This document shows positions 15,229 to 16,025 of a stretch of 16,025 bases of DNA, in pieces. Each line of letters opens with the position of its first letter. The first letter of the stretch is position 1. The translations under genes and the position numbers were made by a program. Below the pieces are notes generated by a model. The model made no database searches. It was given only the letters and a program-made list of their open reading frames with translations, and had not been told where the DNA came from. Source of the DNA: Syncephalastrum monosporum B8922 (Eukaryota; Mucoromycota; Mucoromycetes; Mucorales; Syncephalastraceae). Where the stretch lies: assembly GCA_000697355.1 (NCBI GenBank), contig JNEN01000827.1, positions 1 to 16,025 of the forward strand. The letters are read 5' to 3'.

Positions 15229-15553
15229 TGCATTAATAGTGACACACAAATATAATTAGCGTCATAATCCCTTGAATGCCCCGATTTTGCTAACGGTTGA
15301 ACGCTGTGGCTCTACTACTATTAACGGAAAAAGAGCCGAACAAACCTATCGAACATACCGCTGATATTGTGATATACTGTATTTCATACTGCAAGTCGAA
15401 ACGCCATAGCAAAGACGATAACATTTTATCAGTCTTTGATACAGATGATACAAGGCAGTTGCCTTTGACCAATACTCTGCAGGTCGCATATCCTGTAAGC
15501 ACTGCTTTCTTGAATCACACACAATAGGACCAAGCCTAGCGCATCTTTGGCTA
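15229..15553. other. Right flank with diverged copy of the interior fragment
   Basis: There is no confident gene. A 76-codon frame (15297-15527) lacks a recognisable domain. Its last 60-90 bases match 12699-12790 inside the element at roughly 70 percent (CCAATACTCT, TAAGCACTGCTTT, GCGCATCTTT). Confidence 0.4.
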
Positions 15554-15666
15554 AAGGGTAAGATAACTGACGAAATATATTTTCCAAAATTTAAGAATTT
15601 AAATATATTTTAATTATAACCGACTCCTGCATTTGGTTACACAAGCTAATTTACATGCATACTTTA
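15554..15666 (+). promoter_or_regulatory. Conserved upstream blocks of the right AT-rich gene
   Basis: AAGGGTAAGATAACTGAC at 15554-15571 and the segment 15623-15666 (CTCCTGCAT, then TAATTTACATGCATACTTTA) are the reverse complements of blocks upstream of the left paralog. They lie about 85-200 bp before ATG 15752. Spacing relative to the start codon is similar at both loci. Confidence 0.45.
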
Positions 15667-15751
15667 CGATATAAAATTGAATTTTTAATTCTTTAAAAAG
15701 TTTTTATTTTTATTATTTTTATAAATTATTTTATTTTTATTAAACATCAAT

Positions 15752-16025
15752 ATGAAATCACATAGAATTACAAAATTACAAAAATCCAAATATGAAAAAA
15801 ATTATTTAAAAATACATGAACCTATGAAAAAGTATGACCTTATTGAAAATATGAAAAATATGAAAAATATGAAAAATATGAACAAAACTATGGTAAGTAA
15901 TATGAAATATGGAAAAATTCTAAGATATGATAATTGGACCATTGCTGATATTAGTAGAATTGAACGTAATATGCTAAAAGATATTAAAAGAAAGAATAAA
16001 TATAAAAAACCTAGAAAAGAGATTA
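15752..16025 (+). CDS. AT-rich small gene, right paralog, runs off the window
   Basis: The product is not recognised. ATG 15752 opens 91 codons with no stop before the window edge. The protein is very rich in Lys, Asn and Met, with a four-fold NMK repeat encoded by ATGAAAAAT units at about residues 37-47. The C-terminal part (KYGKILRYDNW, then an ERNMLKDIKRKNKYKK-type basic stretch) is clearly homologous to the left paralog, while the first 35 residues differ apart from MKS. Both loci also share upstream DNA, so this is a duplicated gene and not a chance frame. No membrane or secretion signal is seen. Function is unknown. Confidence 0.55.
   Translation, partial: MKSHRITKLQKSKYEKNYLKIHEPMKKYDLIENMKNMKNMKNMNKTMVSNMKYGKILRYDNWTIADISRIERNMLKDIKRKNKYKKPRKEI

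Overview
The window looks like repeat-rich nuclear DNA of a fungus, most likely an early-diverging lineage such as Mucoromycota. This is an inference from four things: short GT-AG introns of 54-64 nt, a Ty3-type integrase remnant, a eukaryotic Helitron replicase, and two eukaryotic tRNA genes inside AT-rich DNA with no bacterial signals. I cannot name the species. Apart from the two tRNAs and two small AT-rich genes of unknown function, nearly everything is mobile DNA.

Layout. (1) 1-2726 is a nest of LTR retroelements. Two copies of one LTR (7-317 and 1852-2726) bracket a dead Ty3-type integrase. The integrase is followed by the start of a different LTR (1573 on). A solo LTR of that second family (2144-2683) sits in reverse orientation inside the right-hand copy of the first LTR, flanked by a 5-bp duplication ATTAG. 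(2) 2727-3180 is the left member of a divergent pair of very AT-rich paralogous genes; the right member is 15554-16025. Their upstream regions share nearly identical blocks. (3) 3180-4580 holds an intact tRNA-Ser(AGA), two copies of an 84-bp SINE-like repeat and a tRNA-Glu(CTC). (4) About 4583-15098 is a 10.5-kb Helitron-like element. (5) 15099-15550 holds a second copy of the element's left-end motif, a tRNA-derived 3' fragment with a third SINE-like tail, and AT-rich flank.

The Helitron-like element is the main object. Its single recognisable gene (6333-11400) encodes an HUH replication initiator fused to a PIF1-type helicase. Splicing reconstructed by eye adds three small upstream exons, each carrying one CX2CX4HX7C zinc-knuckle-like unit, all joined by phase-2 introns. 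A single extra T in a run of nine T at 10012-10020 breaks the frame just before the helicase Walker A motif. The gene sits in the loop of about 1-kb inverted arms (4672-5581 and 13350-14540). Their outer parts are tandem 60-73-bp repeats, four copies on the left and eight on the right. This foldback-like architecture is not typical of Helitrons, which normally lack terminal inverted repeats.

Working model (inference): an ancestral intergenic region between two divergent AT-rich paralogs, containing tRNA and SINE sequences, received the 10.5-kb element. LTR elements accumulated on the left and truncated the left paralog.
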